This document shows, in pieces, positions 12,197-23,175 of a stretch of 64,000 nt of DNA (positions within the stretch are counted from its first letter, which is position 1; each line of letters starts with the position of its first letter). The position numbers were made by a program, and so were the translations under genes. The stretch is taken from NCBI GenBank assembly GCA_027625915.1, contig JANTQA010000048.1:3410001-3474000 (forward strand), given 5' to 3'. The notes beneath the pieces were generated by a model. That model ran no database searches and was not told the DNA's origin. It was given only the letters and a program-made list of their open reading frames with translations. Source of the stretch: Anaeramoeba flamelloides (taxonomy: Eukaryota; Metamonada; Anaeramoebidae).

Positions 12197-13822
12197 ATGT
12201 CTTTCCAACAAGGTGTTGATGAAAATAAAGAATTCAAAAAAAAACTGGGCACAAACAGAATAAAAAGTGAAAAATTACAAAAAAAGACAAGTCAAAAAAA
12301 CCATCAAAACACAAACACCCAAGAAATTTTCAATTTACTCAAAAAAAAGAATAATTATTCCAACAGGAAACAAGCATTCCAACTCAGAACAAATGACTTG
12401 ATGAAAACAAATCCATATAATCTGAAACTGTCAAAACAAACAAAGAAGAATCCCTTTATTATTTTTCCAAACAACAAAACAAATTCCGATAGCAAGGAAT
12501 TTATAACAAAGAGTGTCTATAACACAACGAAAAAAACTGATAGTATTGATCCAAATGGAAACCAAATTAGAAGTGAAAAAAAAAAAATAGATAATCTTCG
12601 AGGAACGGTAATGAAGGTAGAGTTTGAAGAATACGAAGAAGAGTCAGAAGAAGAAGAAGAAGAAAAAGAACAACAAGAAGAAGAGAACAAAGAAAAAGGA
12701 TCAAAAGAAACAAATGAAACTGATCATGGATGGATCAAAAAAAACAAAGAAGTAAAGATCTTTCTACACGACAAAAAACAAAAAGTCAAAAAACATGACT
12801 TGAATAAGAAAGAAATCGTGTTACTCGAGACATTGGTTTGTGACAATAATTGGAGTACAAGTAACTTTAAAGAATTTTTGTCAAAAACTTTTTTTGTCAG
12901 GGACTTAACAAAAGAAAGTAAACAGCTCCGATTGAAACTGTTTGAAAAAATGAAACACATTGAAAGCCGATTGAAGGGAACCACTTATTTGGAATTTAAA
13001 CATTTGATACAAAAATATTTTGATCAAATCATTTATTTAAAAAATGCTTCTCATGAATTTCAACTTCTTTTCTCAAAATCTTCTTCAACAAATCCCAAAA
13101 AATTGAACAAATATTGTAATTTGAAAAAGACAAAAAATTTTACAAAAGAAAAATTGAATATCGAGAACCAAATTAAGCACAAATTTTCAGAACTCCACTT
13201 ACATTTGGATAACAAGACATTGCAATATTTGCATTATTTCCAGGTTTATTTAGAAAGAGAAAATCATGGGGTGTATAATTCTTTGCCTTTGATCAAAAGA
13301 AACCAAATTCAAATTAAAAAGAAAAGCAAAGTTAAAAAGGATCAAGGAAACCGGAATGGGAAAATAAAGAGAAAATGTCAAGAAAAAGAAAAGGAAAAAG
13401 AAAAGGAAAAGGAAAAAGAAAAAGAAAAAGAAAAAGAAATTGGAAAAGGAAAAGGAAAAGGAAAAGGGAAAGGGAAAGGGAAGAATAGTGTAAACTTTGA
13501 CAATAATAATTATAAGCCGTATGAAAAAGATAATCAGAAATTGCTCGAAAAAGTAAGAAAAAAGACTACCTTAAAAAAATCAAACAAAAAAATAAAGCGA
13601 ACTCGCTTATTGGATGTATCGAAAGATATCCTCATCCATTGGTTTAAAGAAAGAGAAAAAACAGAAATAGGCCCGTATGCAAGTATTGAGGAAAAAAGGC
13701 ATTTAGCCAATCAATGCAATATATCGGAAAAGCAAGTAACAACCTTTCTTGGGAATATGAGAAGAAAATATAAGGAAGAAGTTGAAAAGGGGTACATTAA
13801 TTCACCAACTTGGTTAGACTAA
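12197..13822 (+). CDS. TALE-like homeodomain protein, single exon
   Basis: A 541-residue, strongly basic nuclear protein that probably binds DNA. The C-terminal region, residues about 465-530, reads as a divergent homeobox-KN (TALE) domain. It has a first helix ending in ILIHWFKERE, an extended loop with GPYAS, a second helix EEKRHLANQC, and a recognition helix ISEKQVTTFLGNMRRKY. The invariant Asn and the following Arg (GNMRRK) of helix 3 are present, while the usual Trp-Phe is replaced by Phe-Leu. The loop is longer than the three-residue TALE insertion. Upstream lie an acidic Glu block (residues about 148-165) and a pure Lys/Glu then Lys/Gly repeat (about 396-429). No introns are needed. 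The start lies in an A-rich context with no better upstream Met. Target genes are unknown. Confidence 0.75.
   Translation: MSFQQGVDENKEFKKKLGTNRIKSEKLQKKTSQKNHQNTNTQEIFNLLKKKNNYSNRKQAFQLRTNDLMKTNPYNLKLSKQTKKNPFIIFPNNKTNSDSKEFITKSVYNTTKKTDSIDPNGNQIRSEKKKIDNLRGTVMKVEFEEYEEESEEEEEEKEQQEEENKEKGSKETNETDHGWIKKNKEVKIFLHDKKQKVKKHDLNKKEIVLLETLVCDNNWSTSNFKEFLSKTFFVRDLTKESKQLRLKLFEKMKHIESRLKGTTYLEFKHLIQKYFDQIIYLKNASHEFQLLFSKSSSTNPKKLNKYCNLKKTKNFTKEKLNIENQIKHKFSELHLHLDNKTLQYLHYFQVYLERENHGVYNSLPLIKRNQIQIKKKSKVKKDQGNRNGKIKRKCQEKEKEKEKEKEKEKEKEKEIGKGKGKGKGKGKGKNSVNFDNNNYKPYEKDNQKLLEKVRKKTTLKKSNKKIKRTRLLDVSKDILIHWFKEREKTEIGPYASIEEKRHLANQCNISEKQVTTFLGNMRRKYKEEVEKGYINSPTWLD
13382..13483 (+). repeat. In-frame hexanucleotide minisatellite (Lys-Glu then Lys-Gly)
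   Basis: Tandem six-base units of GAAAAA/GAAAAG type change to GGAAAA and then GGGAAA, coding for alternating Lys-Glu then Gly-Lys. The stepwise change of unit along the array suggests growth by slippage. It sits just upstream of the homeodomain. Confidence 0.9.
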
Positions 13823-15090
13823 ACGATTTTTTTTACCCCTCTCACGAAAAATATATGGCTTGATCTTTTTTTCTTTTTCTTTTAAATTCCCTCAAATTTG
13901 TGATCAGGCTTTATAAACGGATTTTAGAAAATTAATATTTTTTTTTATTTTTATTTTTTTGACTCTTTCGAATCGAAAGTCGGTTTCGGAAATAATTCAT
14001 TTTAGAATTAGTTATGAATATAATATCAAATTTATCTTACATTTTGTTCATTTTTTTTTTTTATTACATATTAATATCAATTTAATCTGTTAGTCAATGT
14101 TCTGAATTTTAGAATCAAGTGAGCTTGATGGCTAACTTTATTATTTTTGAGTTATAAATAATGAATTTTATTTTATTATTATTATGAATTATTTTTGTTG
14201 GGTATTATAGACTATCAATATGCACTTCCAATTTCCTCTATTTTTTTTTTTTTTAATTTAAAAAAATAACTGAAAATTAAAGAAATTTACAAAATTTCTC
14301 AAAGTAAAAGATTACCAGATACATTGATCACAAATAAGAAAAATTTACCAAACACTATTTAGTTATTATATTATAATATTTCAGAATATGTTTGGAGAAT
14401 GTCTAAGTTTTTCATAACCCTAGAGAATATAGTAAAGAATGTAATTAAATTCTATTACTTTAAATCATACAAATTCTTAGTGTATTTCTAATACTGATTT
14501 TTTTTCTAATTTTTTTGATTCTAAAATTGTTCAATAGCATTAAAAAAAAAAATCTTTTTTGTACTGAAAATAAAATATTACTTAGAAGGTATTTCCAAAA
14601 AAGTGTGGCATTTTTTTTTACATTTTATAAATAATCAATTTTGTTATTGTATATATTAATGGAAAACATTAAATTAGGTTTAATGTTGATACTAATTGAT
14701 TCAATCGACGTGGTATTTATTATAACATAAGTTCATGGAATAGTTCTCATAAATGAAAAAAAAAAAAATAACATTTTTTTTTGAACAAAAATTTACATGA
14801 ACAACCAGTTCCAATAAAAAACTGAAAATATGACAAGGACACAAATGATTATGTAAATAATAAAATACTTTTATATTTTTTTATACTATTGTAATTTTGT
14901 TTAGATTAAAGAAGTTATGATAACATTTTTTTCAATCAAAAAGAAAAGTGTCAACACTCAATTGTCATGCCGGAAAAAATATAAGATAAATTCGAGAGTA
15001 GAAATTTCAAGTATTTTTTCTTTATGTAGTAACTTACTAACAAATAAATTGAATTATTATCAAGAATCGATCAACCGTTTTTAAGGATTA
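13823..15090. other. Intergenic A+T-rich region, nothing recognised
   Basis: This is the 3' flank of the homeodomain gene. No ORF of protein-like composition, RNA gene or repeat could be supported. A small dyad at 13965-13985 (TTTCGAATCGAAA) is too short to interpret. Confidence 0.5.
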
Positions 15091-16200
15091 TCTAAAATAA
15101 AGCCACCATGGGAGTCTTACGAATTAAAACATCAGTCAAACTGACTCTTTATTTCATGATATCTCGAAGATCTAAAAAATTTCAAAAATTTAGGAAAAGT
15201 TAATTTTGCTAGATCAGATACTTAATTGGAAGATAGTACAAGACAAGGTAAATTTTTTTAAAAAAAAATCTCTAAATTTTGTATTTTTAAAATACACTCA
15301 TATAATAAACATTATTTTACCTAAAAATTTTTAAAAAGGTTTACAACTTTAATAGGTATTAATAGGAATTGAAAAAAAAATGAAATTTTTCAATTTCTAT
15401 TTTTTATTTTTAATTGTAAAATTTTTGAATTTTTTAATTGTTCTAGTAGAGAGATAATTTTCAAGTATTTTTTTAATAGTCTAAAAAGAAAGAGATTTTT
15501 CAATTTTAAAATAGCACAAAATATTTTAATCAAAAGATATCGCTAAATTGTTTTGAAAATCTGATTTTTTATCTGTTTTTTGAATATTTTTTATCATTTT
15601 ATTTTTTTTTCCATGTTTGAGTTTTTATATACATTCCCAATTGTTTTCTGCAAATTACTTTAACATTTATTCCTTTTTCAATCTTAATCTTCAATCAAAA
15701 ATTAATTCATTTCAACTTTTTTCATTGAAAAAATACCCCAAAAATAGGTGTTTTTTTCAAATGCCAGTATCTTTGAAATGGGGGGTATTCAGATTTTCAA
15801 GAGTTTAATAGCTATCCTTTTTTTATTACATAAAATTATGATAACTTTGAAAGAATAATTTATAAAAGAAGTATAACTGAAATACAATTTATAGTTTAGG
15901 CTAACTTTCATTTTCGGTGAATTTAAATTTTCCTTGTAGTGTAGTAAAAACCTCAATCTAACCATTTTCCTTCAAAGTCCTTTTTTTTCAGAGGTTTTTA
16001 TTGGAAACTAGGCAATACTTCAATTAGAAGTAACTTGGTTGGGTTGTGGGTTTTACTACACTTCGAATTAAGTATCTGATCTCGCGAAATTATCCATTTA
16101 TAAAATTCAAAATTTTATAGTTTTTTTGGATCTCAAGAACTAAAGAGTCTAACTAACTGTTTTTTTAATTGGTAAATTCCCATAGTGGCTTTATTTTAGA
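15091..16200. mobile_element. 1.1-kb element with about 140-bp terminal inverted repeats
   Basis: The left arm starts TCTAAAATAAAGCCACCATG and runs to the GATCAGATACTTAATT segment near 15230. The right arm, read in reverse complement from 16200, starts TCTAAAATAAAGCCACTATG and reaches the same GATCAGATACTTAATT near 16065. TA flanks both ends (15089-15090, 16201-16202). No transposase-like frame was found inside, so it is non-autonomous. A second inverted repeat (GTGTAGTAAAAACC against GGGTTTTACTACAC, about 15938-16063) is nested at the inner edge of the right arm. Confidence 0.8.
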
Positions 16201-16317
16201 TAGTACTTAATGATTTTATTTATTTAAATAGTTTTATGGTGATTGGGTTTAATGAAGATATTTGAAATATAAATTTACCCCACTCTATTGGACATAGCTT
16301 AAAAGAAGTGCCAAGTA

Positions 16318-16825
16318 TAGTAGGGAAAAAAAAAAAAAAATACCCTACGTGAAAATAATCCAGTAAAAGAGTTTTAATTGTTATACTATTAAAATTGTTT
16401 TTTAATTTCATATTATTTTCAATCAACCCCTTTTTATTAATAACCAAAATTTTTTATCAGCTCAGTAATAAACCTACCTAATATTCATTAAAGTATTTTT
16501 CCTCTAGTATACTCAATAAATTGATAACCCTAAAGTAGATCAATTTTTTTGAAAAAAAATCAGGTTTTATATAGGTTTTCTATGAATTGGGAAAATGATA
16601 ATTTTTCTTCTTGTTTTTTGATTGATTAAATAGTATTCTGAACAAGTCTAATTTGATTAATCGTCATTGTAATAAGTGGGTGAGTTATAATTCTAAAAGA
16701 TTTTGATACTAAAAAAAAATTGTTTTGATTTTAAATAATTGAAATTATTAAACAATTTTCCTAATATTCACAATTAAAAATCTTGTCATAGATTTTTTTC
16801 ATGTCTGGTATTTTTTTCACTGCTT
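16318..16825. mobile_element. MITE family C, copy 1
   Basis: A 508-bp element with TA flanks. The left end reads TAGTAGGG, an A-run, then ATACC. The right end in reverse complement reads AAGCAGTGAAAAAAATACC, then AGACATGAAAAAAAT. Subterminal TTTTTAATTGTGAATATTAG is shared with the better preserved copy at 47039-47528. Confidence 0.7.
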
Positions 16826-17339
16826 TATATCAAATTGTTAAAATAAGAGATTACCAAATCCCAAATTCATCAATTTACTTTTTTTTTTCTTTCTTAGTTC
16901 ACAGTAACTCTTTAAAAGTTAATTTTTTTTCTTCAACTTTTCTCAAAAAAATGAAGCTAATTATTATTGATAATATTTTAGAAAAAAAGACCCTATATTT
17001 CAGATTTTTTTAACTAGTCAGTGATTTTTAATACTATTAATTAAGATTTGATTTAATAGTAAACATTCTGATTTAAAATGTGAAAGAAATAAAACATTAA
17101 AGTCATCATGAAAAATTATTATTCTCTAATTTTTAATCTTGAAACCGAATGAAGACCTTAAAAAAGAATTCAAGTTTCTCTGATAATCTCAACCATTAAC
17201 AAATGGACTTTACTTTCCCAACATTTTTGTTGTTCTTGACTTTTCCAAATTAGTTGGCTGAGAGTTTATTTGTTTTCGATCAATTCAAATTGAAAATGAA
17301 AAATACTGATAAATTACAATTTGTATTTGGAAATTTTTA

Positions 17340-17560
17340 TTTGATTTTCCTTTTTGAAATTATTCTGATCAAGCTTTGAATAAAGCATTTTATGTGGTCA
17401 AGTGTTAAGAAACTCTGTAAATTAGTTGTTCTTCAAAATTTTCTTTGTCCTGGACGGTTTGAGAAGTTGACAGTTCAAAGATTTATCAAAATGGAAATTG
17501 AACTAAAAATTTTTTGAAATTTATTAGAATTTATCAGTATTGAAATTTAGGTTGCTCAAA
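17340..17560. repeat. Dispersed repeat also seen at 26096-26345
   Basis: The blocks TTGAATAAAGCATTTTATG, AAATTAGTTGTTCTTC, AAGATTTATC-like and AATGGAAATTGAA occur in the same order near 26096-26345, where they lie inside a large inverted-repeat element. The copies are diverged and no ends could be set. Confidence 0.45.
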
Positions 17561-17596
17561 AGGAGGTGAAAATTTAAAAAAGAGAGTAGGTTAGTT

Positions 17597-18181
17597 TTAT
17601 TTCAAAGTCTTTGAATTTTTTTCTGATTGATTTAATTGTTTCAAAAGAAATAGTTTTTTTTTTTTCCATTTTAATTTTTTTTTTTCATAAAATAGAATTT
17701 TTTTTTCGATTTTTTTTAATTGCTGGACTTTATGTTTCTTATTGTTTTCCTTACCCTTTTCTTTGTTATTACAAACATTCTCAAACTCTTTTTTTTTTTC
17801 TTTTTCTGGTTGTTGATCCTTTTGGGTTCTCGTTTTGTTTTGGTTTTCCTTATTATTTTTGAAAAGACTTAATTGTTGTTGTAATTTCCCTTCACTTTTG
17901 TTATTTTTGAGTGCTTTCTTTTCTTTTTTGATTTGCTTATTTTTATTTTGAGACTGTTGGTTTATACGCTTCTTTTTTAAAACATTGGAAGTTGACAATA
18001 GAGATTTTACAAGATTAGATGCTTCTTGAATATGATCAGCTGTTTTTGAATTTGTTTTTTTCTTTTTGCTTCCATTCAGTAGATCGATCGTAGTTGAGGA
18101 TTTAGATGGACTTTCAATAGTGTTACTGTTTATTTCTGGTTGAAAGGATTCAAACATACTTAATCTTCGTTTCCTGGACAT
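17597..18181 (-). CDS. Small basic coiled-coil protein, unknown function
   Basis: A 194-residue, Lys- and Gln-rich protein. I do not recognise the family. The N-terminus MSRKRRLSMFESF contains a basic-directed phosphosite-like RRLS. A Ser/Thr-rich segment follows (about 20-45), then a Leu-containing helix (about 55-75, IQEASNLVKSLLST), a long polar Lys/Gln/Asn linker (about 80-150), and a Lys/Leu heptad-like C-terminus (about 152-194) that probably forms a coiled coil. ATG 18181 is preferred to an in-frame Met nine codons upstream because it matches the A-rich start context of neighbours. The first five residues (MSRKR) are the same as in HOP2, which may be coincidence or a shared nuclear-localisation start. 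The last exon could be missing; no consensus donor before the stop was obvious. Confidence 0.6.
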   Translation of the reverse strand: MSRKRRLSMFESFQPEINSNTIESPSKSSTTIDLLNGSKKKKTNSKTADHIQEASNLVKSLLSTSNVLKKKRINQQSQNKNKQIKKEKKALKNNKSEGKLQQQLSLFKNNKENQNKTRTQKDQQPEKEKKKEFENVCNNKEKGKENNKKHKVQQLKKIEKKILFYEKKKLKWKKKKLFLLKQLNQSEKNSKTLK

Positions 18182-18883
18182 TTTATATTTTAATGATTTC
18201 AACAACAAACTTTTTCAATCAATAAATATTAAAAAAAATAAAAATAACGAATATATTTTTTTGACTTTTTCTCATTGGTTGGCTATCGTTTAAAAGGTGT
18301 TATTCTGGTTCTTTAAAAACGAGTTTTAAAGTTATCTTCTGGTAATTTTCATCATTTTATTTCTTTCCAAATTTTAATTATTATCTCCTACTTTTATAAT
18401 ATTTAATAATCCAATGGAAGAGTTAACCATATTTTCTTCTTGAACTAAAGTATGTTGTAATTGGGTGTAAATGGTATCAATGTGATAATTGATTAAATGT
18501 CTTAAAAAATCTATTATAAATATTATTGCACACAAATTATTACAATTTTTACTAATGTTCACAATTTAAAATTATAATTTTGGAAAATTTTTTTTTAAAT
18601 TCCTTGCCAAATCTAAAAATAGAAACTCAAAATAATAGTATATTAGTATTTTCAAATCAAAAAAGAGAAACTCAAAAAGTAACTAGTTTTTTTATTTATA
18701 TTATTTCAAGATTTATTCTACTATTATTAGTCAAAAAAAAAGGAATATGTTATTTATTTTTTATTTCCTTTTTTGATATCAAATTGTACTATCATATATT
18801 TTCAATATGTAAAAGTAATTTATTAAAATAATTTCCAAGTTATTGATTTATTTTTTTTCAAATTATTCAATTTTTATTATTAA

Positions 18884-20752
18884 CGAAGTGTAAATTACAC
18901 TCAAAATGCCACTTTACTTAAATTTCCATAAAGTGAATTAAAGCCCAATATCAAATATTTCATGATTATTTATAAGAAAAGCAGATGAAAATTTTGTGAT
19001 TTTTAAAAAAGCAAAAGAAAAAAATAGAAAAGGAAAATCAAAAAGATAAAAATTTATAAGAAAAAAGAAATTTAAAAAGATTTTATAATCTGCAATTGGG
19101 AAAAAATTCAAAAAATAAATAAAAATACACTCTCTTTAATTAACAACACTCAAAATCATAATCACAATACTTTTAGTTATTTAAATTTAATTTGCAGATT
19201 TTTTATGAATTTTCATTTTAGGATTATAATTTAATTGTTGTAATTTCTTTTTTCTTTCTGATCTGATTTGCTTAAAACATTTGTTCATTTTTTGCCTATG
19301 CTATTTAGTTTTTATTTTTAAATTACATATACATTTGTGATTCAGCGTATCAGTACTAAATATTAACCACTTGATCCTTTTCTCTGGTAACTCTTCTTCC
19401 AAATATAAAGAAAATTAATTTTTTTTTTATTGGGGGGGGGTGTAATGAAATATAAAATTTAATTGTTTGACTGGATGAATTTACTTGTTTTTAAAATTAT
19501 TAATTTTTGTTTAAAGTGCAAAAACTTACATTATTACGTTAATAAAAAAACTTTTTTTTATAACATCTATATAACATTTTTATAACAAAATTTCCTTTTA
19601 AATGATGATTTTTTCAATATTTTTTTAAAAAATATTCTTATATCAGGTTTATAACATGCAACAAATTTTATAACACATTTTATAACAAATAATTAAGTTA
19701 TAAAAGTTGTTATGATAACAATTTTATAACATTATAAACCTTTATATAACCGTTAAAACACGTTTATTACATGTTATAAAAAAAATTTTTTTTATTAGGG
19801 TTATAAGGGTTTAATGATATTTTTTTGATAAAAATTAATTTATGGCAACTAATTTATATTTTGAGTCAAAATTAAGAAAGATATTATTCAATTTTGAATT
19901 AGGGATATTAATGATTATATCTTTACATTGGTTTCAAAAAAAGATATTTTTCTATAATTTTGAATTTTTTATTAATAGAAGGTATCTTGTTGAATTGGTA
20001 AAACCAAGTTTTTGTGCTATTTATTAATAATCTTTTTTGGATATTTTTGAACTAAGGGTATGCTATATTTGTTTTATCTCCAATATTATCATACTTTACT
20101 TTCCTATTTCATCATAATTTACGATATTAATATGTGTAAGATTCAAGGAAATATTCTAATAATAATGAAATAATTATGTATATTGTTCTTTGTTACTTTA
20201 TCATTCATTAATTTGAGCAATTTTATTAATAATGATGACAATACATGGTTAAATTTTTAAATTAGAAAATCTTTTTTACATCAATGATACAAGATCTATT
20301 GACAGTTTATGATTTGTGATATTTCCTTGATAACAAAAATATATAGTATGTATATAATTCTTGTTATTAAATCATAAAAATACTTTTTTTTTATTTAAGT
20401 TATCCTTAAAGTTTACTATTTTTAAAATTCAGTGCATTTTCTAATAGCTTAAACAGATATTACTATATAATAAAAAAAATTCTAATAAATTTTGTCCTCT
20501 CTGTTTAAAATATAATTAAAAGGAAATAATCGAAATTATAGAGCATTTTTTATGGTTATGTACTTCCTATGAAAAAATATAGATTAATTTTTCACAATAT
20601 ATAAGAGGAAATTAATCTTAATAACTTAATTTTTAAACAAGAAAAGTTAAATTCTATTTTCGTTAATTAAAAATTGTGAAAATTATGATTTTAGGCTTAA
20701 ATTTTTGGAAGATAATTGAAGTATAAAAGAAACGAGAGTGTAATTTATACTT
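18884..20752. mobile_element. Candidate family D element, about 1.87 kb, with LINE debris inside
   Basis: The left end GAAGTGTAAATTACACTC and the right end GAGTGTAATTTATACTTC are inverted. The same terminal motif with a shared subterminal block (AAATTTAAGC, TAAAATCAT) recurs at 41458-41545 and 53335-53405. The interior includes a G-run at about 19433, a TATAACA cluster and a LINE fragment. The two ends may belong to different insertions, so the span is tentative. Confidence 0.4.
19555..19795. repeat. Cluster of TTATAACA / TGTTATAA words
   Basis: About a dozen irregularly spaced copies of TATAACA or its complement occur in 240 bases (for example TTATAACATGCAAC, TTTATAACACATTTTATAAC, GTTATGATAACAATTTTATA). 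The spacing is not constant, so this is not a simple tandem array; the inverted words can form several small hairpins. Confidence 0.6.
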
Positions 20753-20816
20753 CTTCAATACGAGTCAAAAAAAAAAAATTTTTTTTTCTCTTTCTATGGA
20801 GGAAATTAATTACCTA
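20440..20816 (+). mobile_element. Degraded LINE (non-LTR retrotransposon) 3' end
   Basis: One plus-strand frame near 20490-20590 reads FCPLC, then IEHFLWLC and TSYEK, the C-x2-C...H...C zinc knuckle found after the reverse transcriptase in many LINE proteins. The frame is interrupted by in-frame stops (TAA within 20 codons of FCPLC, TAG after YEK), so the copy is dead. The sequence GGAGGAAATTAATTACCT near 20799-20816 resembles the hairpin before the poly(A) of other LINE ends in this window. The 5' boundary is unclear. Confidence 0.6.
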
Positions 20817-21244
20817 TTATTTAATTTCTCTTTAAGTTTAAATACTAGTTTTTTAACATGTGACCTCAACACTGGACAAATTGGAAAATTTTTATTTTTT
20901 TTGGGAAAATGAGAAATTTAATAAAAAAACTTAAAATATTAAGGTATTGGTTTTGGATATATGTAATGCAAGAGTTCCAATAAAAAAATATCAATAAAAT
21001 TACTTGAATTATCTAAAAATAAATTTGATTTTAAATTTATATCAATTAATTCATTTTTTTTGAATTTGAATTAATTGATTTTTTTTTTTAAAAAAAATAA
21101 TAATAAATAAATATGTTTCATAATTCTTGTATTAAGATAAAATAGGTGGTTAATAATGAGATTTTAACAAACAATAATTTATAATTGAACTAAGCCCATT
21201 TCTAGAATTCAAATATTAATTTAAAAAAAAATATAAATTCACTA

Positions 21245-21437
21245 GTTCCAGTTCCACTTTTAATACACAAACTTTAAACTTACTATTAGAAAATGAAAAA
21301 ATCTCAAATTATTACACAAAATTCAAATTTAGTAAAAAAAATTTGAAAATAAAAAATTCCAAAAAAAGTGTTTTAATTTGAGATATTTTAGTTTATTGAG
21401 TTCCCTTGAAAGTTTACCTAAAATTTGACCCTACTTA
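21245..21437. mobile_element. MITE family B, copy 3 (diverged)
   Basis: It starts GTTCCAGTTCCACTTTTAAT after TA. It shares the interior AAAATCTCAAATTATTACACAAA and the TTTTAATTTGAGAT motif with the copies at 2896 and 5409. The right terminus has decayed. Confidence 0.6.
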
Positions 21438-21489
21438 AATTATTTGAATATTTTTTCTGAATGAGGTTATATACGTAATTCCTGTACAG

Positions 21490-21967
21490 GTTCCATAACA
21501 ATTTTTTAAATATCATTTTTTTTATATAAAAAATTGATCTTTGAAGAATATTTCTGTAGAATATATAGAATAACCAAAAACAAGGAATTTTCAATATCCA
21601 TGGGACGTGAATCCAATTAAATAATAAATTTTTAACAGAATTAAAAAACAAAAATCAATATGACCAATTGAGAAAAATAATAATATTCATCTTGATCTTT
21701 AATTGAATAGAAAAAAAATTCCAATCGAACGTAATAGAATTATATTGCAATCATTTTAACTGTTTGAATAATATTGAAATAATATATTTTGACCAAGTTA
21801 CTAGTGATTTTTTAATAAAGAAAAATTACAAAATCATTATGTATATATATTTAAGTGTTCAAAAATAATTTAAAAGTTGGAAATTTACAAAGATGATTTT
21901 TTTCTGTAATATCCTGTCAATTACTTTAAAAATATATAACTCAGCCACCTTTGACTGTAAAATAGTC
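21490..21967 (+). mobile_element. MITE family A, copy lacking the nested element E
   Basis: The interior GATCTTTGAAGAA, AATTGAGAAAAATAATAAT and CAAGTTACTAGTGAT follow the order of the copy at 52382-53074. The right end CACCTTTGACTGTAAAATAG is the family terminus. At the family E site this copy reads CATCTTGATCTTTAATTG with no insert. The left terminus is lost. Confidence 0.65.
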
Positions 21968-22128
21968 TAAATTTTAGATGTAAAAAAAAACAATATTTTA
22001 AACATTTTAGATGTATTTTTAGAGTTTTTATTTTAATAGAATGATTTTTAGTAGTAACTCTTTATAAAATATAAATTACAGGGATATATATATATATAGA
22101 TATATAAAAACTTCAATTAAAAAACAGG

Positions 22129-22412
22129 TTTTTTTTTTTTTTTTTTTTATTATTTAACGGAGGAGTTTTTAATTCCTCTTATTTGCCCGAATTCCTAAAT
22201 TATGATTTAGGAATTTTGTTAAAGACTCAAAAATAAATTTATTACCTATTAAGGCTAATAAATACAATGAATCTCTTTTTCTAATAATATCAAAAATAGT
22301 AATATTATTTTTTAATATATTAGAGATGTTAAATTTTTTTATTTCAGATATCCAGATTTTACGATTATTTTCATAGGCTGGGCAGTTCCAGTCATAGGCT
22401 GGGCAGTTCCAG
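22129..22412 (-). mobile_element. 5'-truncated LINE insertion with poly(A) and target-site duplication
   Basis: On the minus strand an open frame runs from 22412 to a TAA at 22171-22169. It begins WNCPAYDWNCPAYENNRK and contains KIWISEIKKF and a Leu/Ile-rich tail ending GIRANKRN. This matches the end of a LINE ORF2-type protein just after its zinc knuckle. A 3' hairpin (GAGGAATTAAAAACTCCTC) and a poly(A) of about 20 follow. The 16-bp sequence AAAAAACAGGTTTTTT lies directly outside both ends (22119-22134 and 22413-22428); its T-run merges with the poly(A) tract. The first 21 nt of the copy are present twice in tandem (CATAGGCTGGGCAGTTCCAG units). No stop interrupts the remnant, so the insertion looks fairly young. 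Confidence 0.85.
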
Positions 22413-22428
22413 AAAAAACAGGTTTTTT

Positions 22429-23175
22429 GATTGGGTCTTCTCAGATTAAAGAAAATATTAACTTCACATAAATATTTTTGAATTTTTAAGTTTTAATGTT
22501 CTTTTGATTGAATAAACCTTGTTACTTGAGTATAGTTATTCTTAAAAAAATCTAACGAGACTCACTCAAAATACCCATTTTTAATTGAATTTTTATATCC
22601 CCCTTGTACTTGAGAAAGTAACAGTTCTTTCATCAAAAAAATTTTTTATTTCAAAAAAAAACTCTAAAAATAGATACATCAAGTTTACATCCGATAACTT
22701 TAATAATCTTTATGAAATTAAACACAAGAAAATATTATTTAGATACCAAACGTATTTCATGGTGTTAATCCTCATTTGGATTCTCATTAATTTCAAAAAA
22801 GAAAGCCTGGTGAGTTAAATTATTGTTACAAATTTTCTCAATTAAATTTTTTAAAATTGTAAATTAAAAAATATCATACTTTTTTTTGCTATCTCGCTTT
22901 TTATCCACACGAGTTACACAATTTCAATTCATCAGTGTTGAAATCTTATCTTTTTGTTACCTAGATATAAAGTTTATTTTGAAAGATATAATCCAAAAAA
23001 TTCTGGATTTCAAATTTTTGGAAAATAAATGTGTCATTTCCCATAAATTCTTGAAATCTTTCGGACAAAGCTATTTTGAAAAAGAGCAGAATTTTATTTT
23101 TTTTTAAATTGACCTAATAAAAATTTTTGAAAGTTTTCTTTTTTAAAACTAAAACTTCTTTTAAAAAGTGTATTT
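22429..23175. other. Non-coding stretch, nothing firm
   Basis: Two short plus-strand frames (about 22585-22818 and 22886-23107) have Lys/Phe/Ile-rich composition typical of random A+T-rich DNA and no recognisable motif. They are not called as genes. Confidence 0.4.

Noticed and set aside
19800-19815. TTAGGGTTATAAGGG as a telomere-like repeat
   Set aside because: Only one imperfect unit pair; no tandem array.
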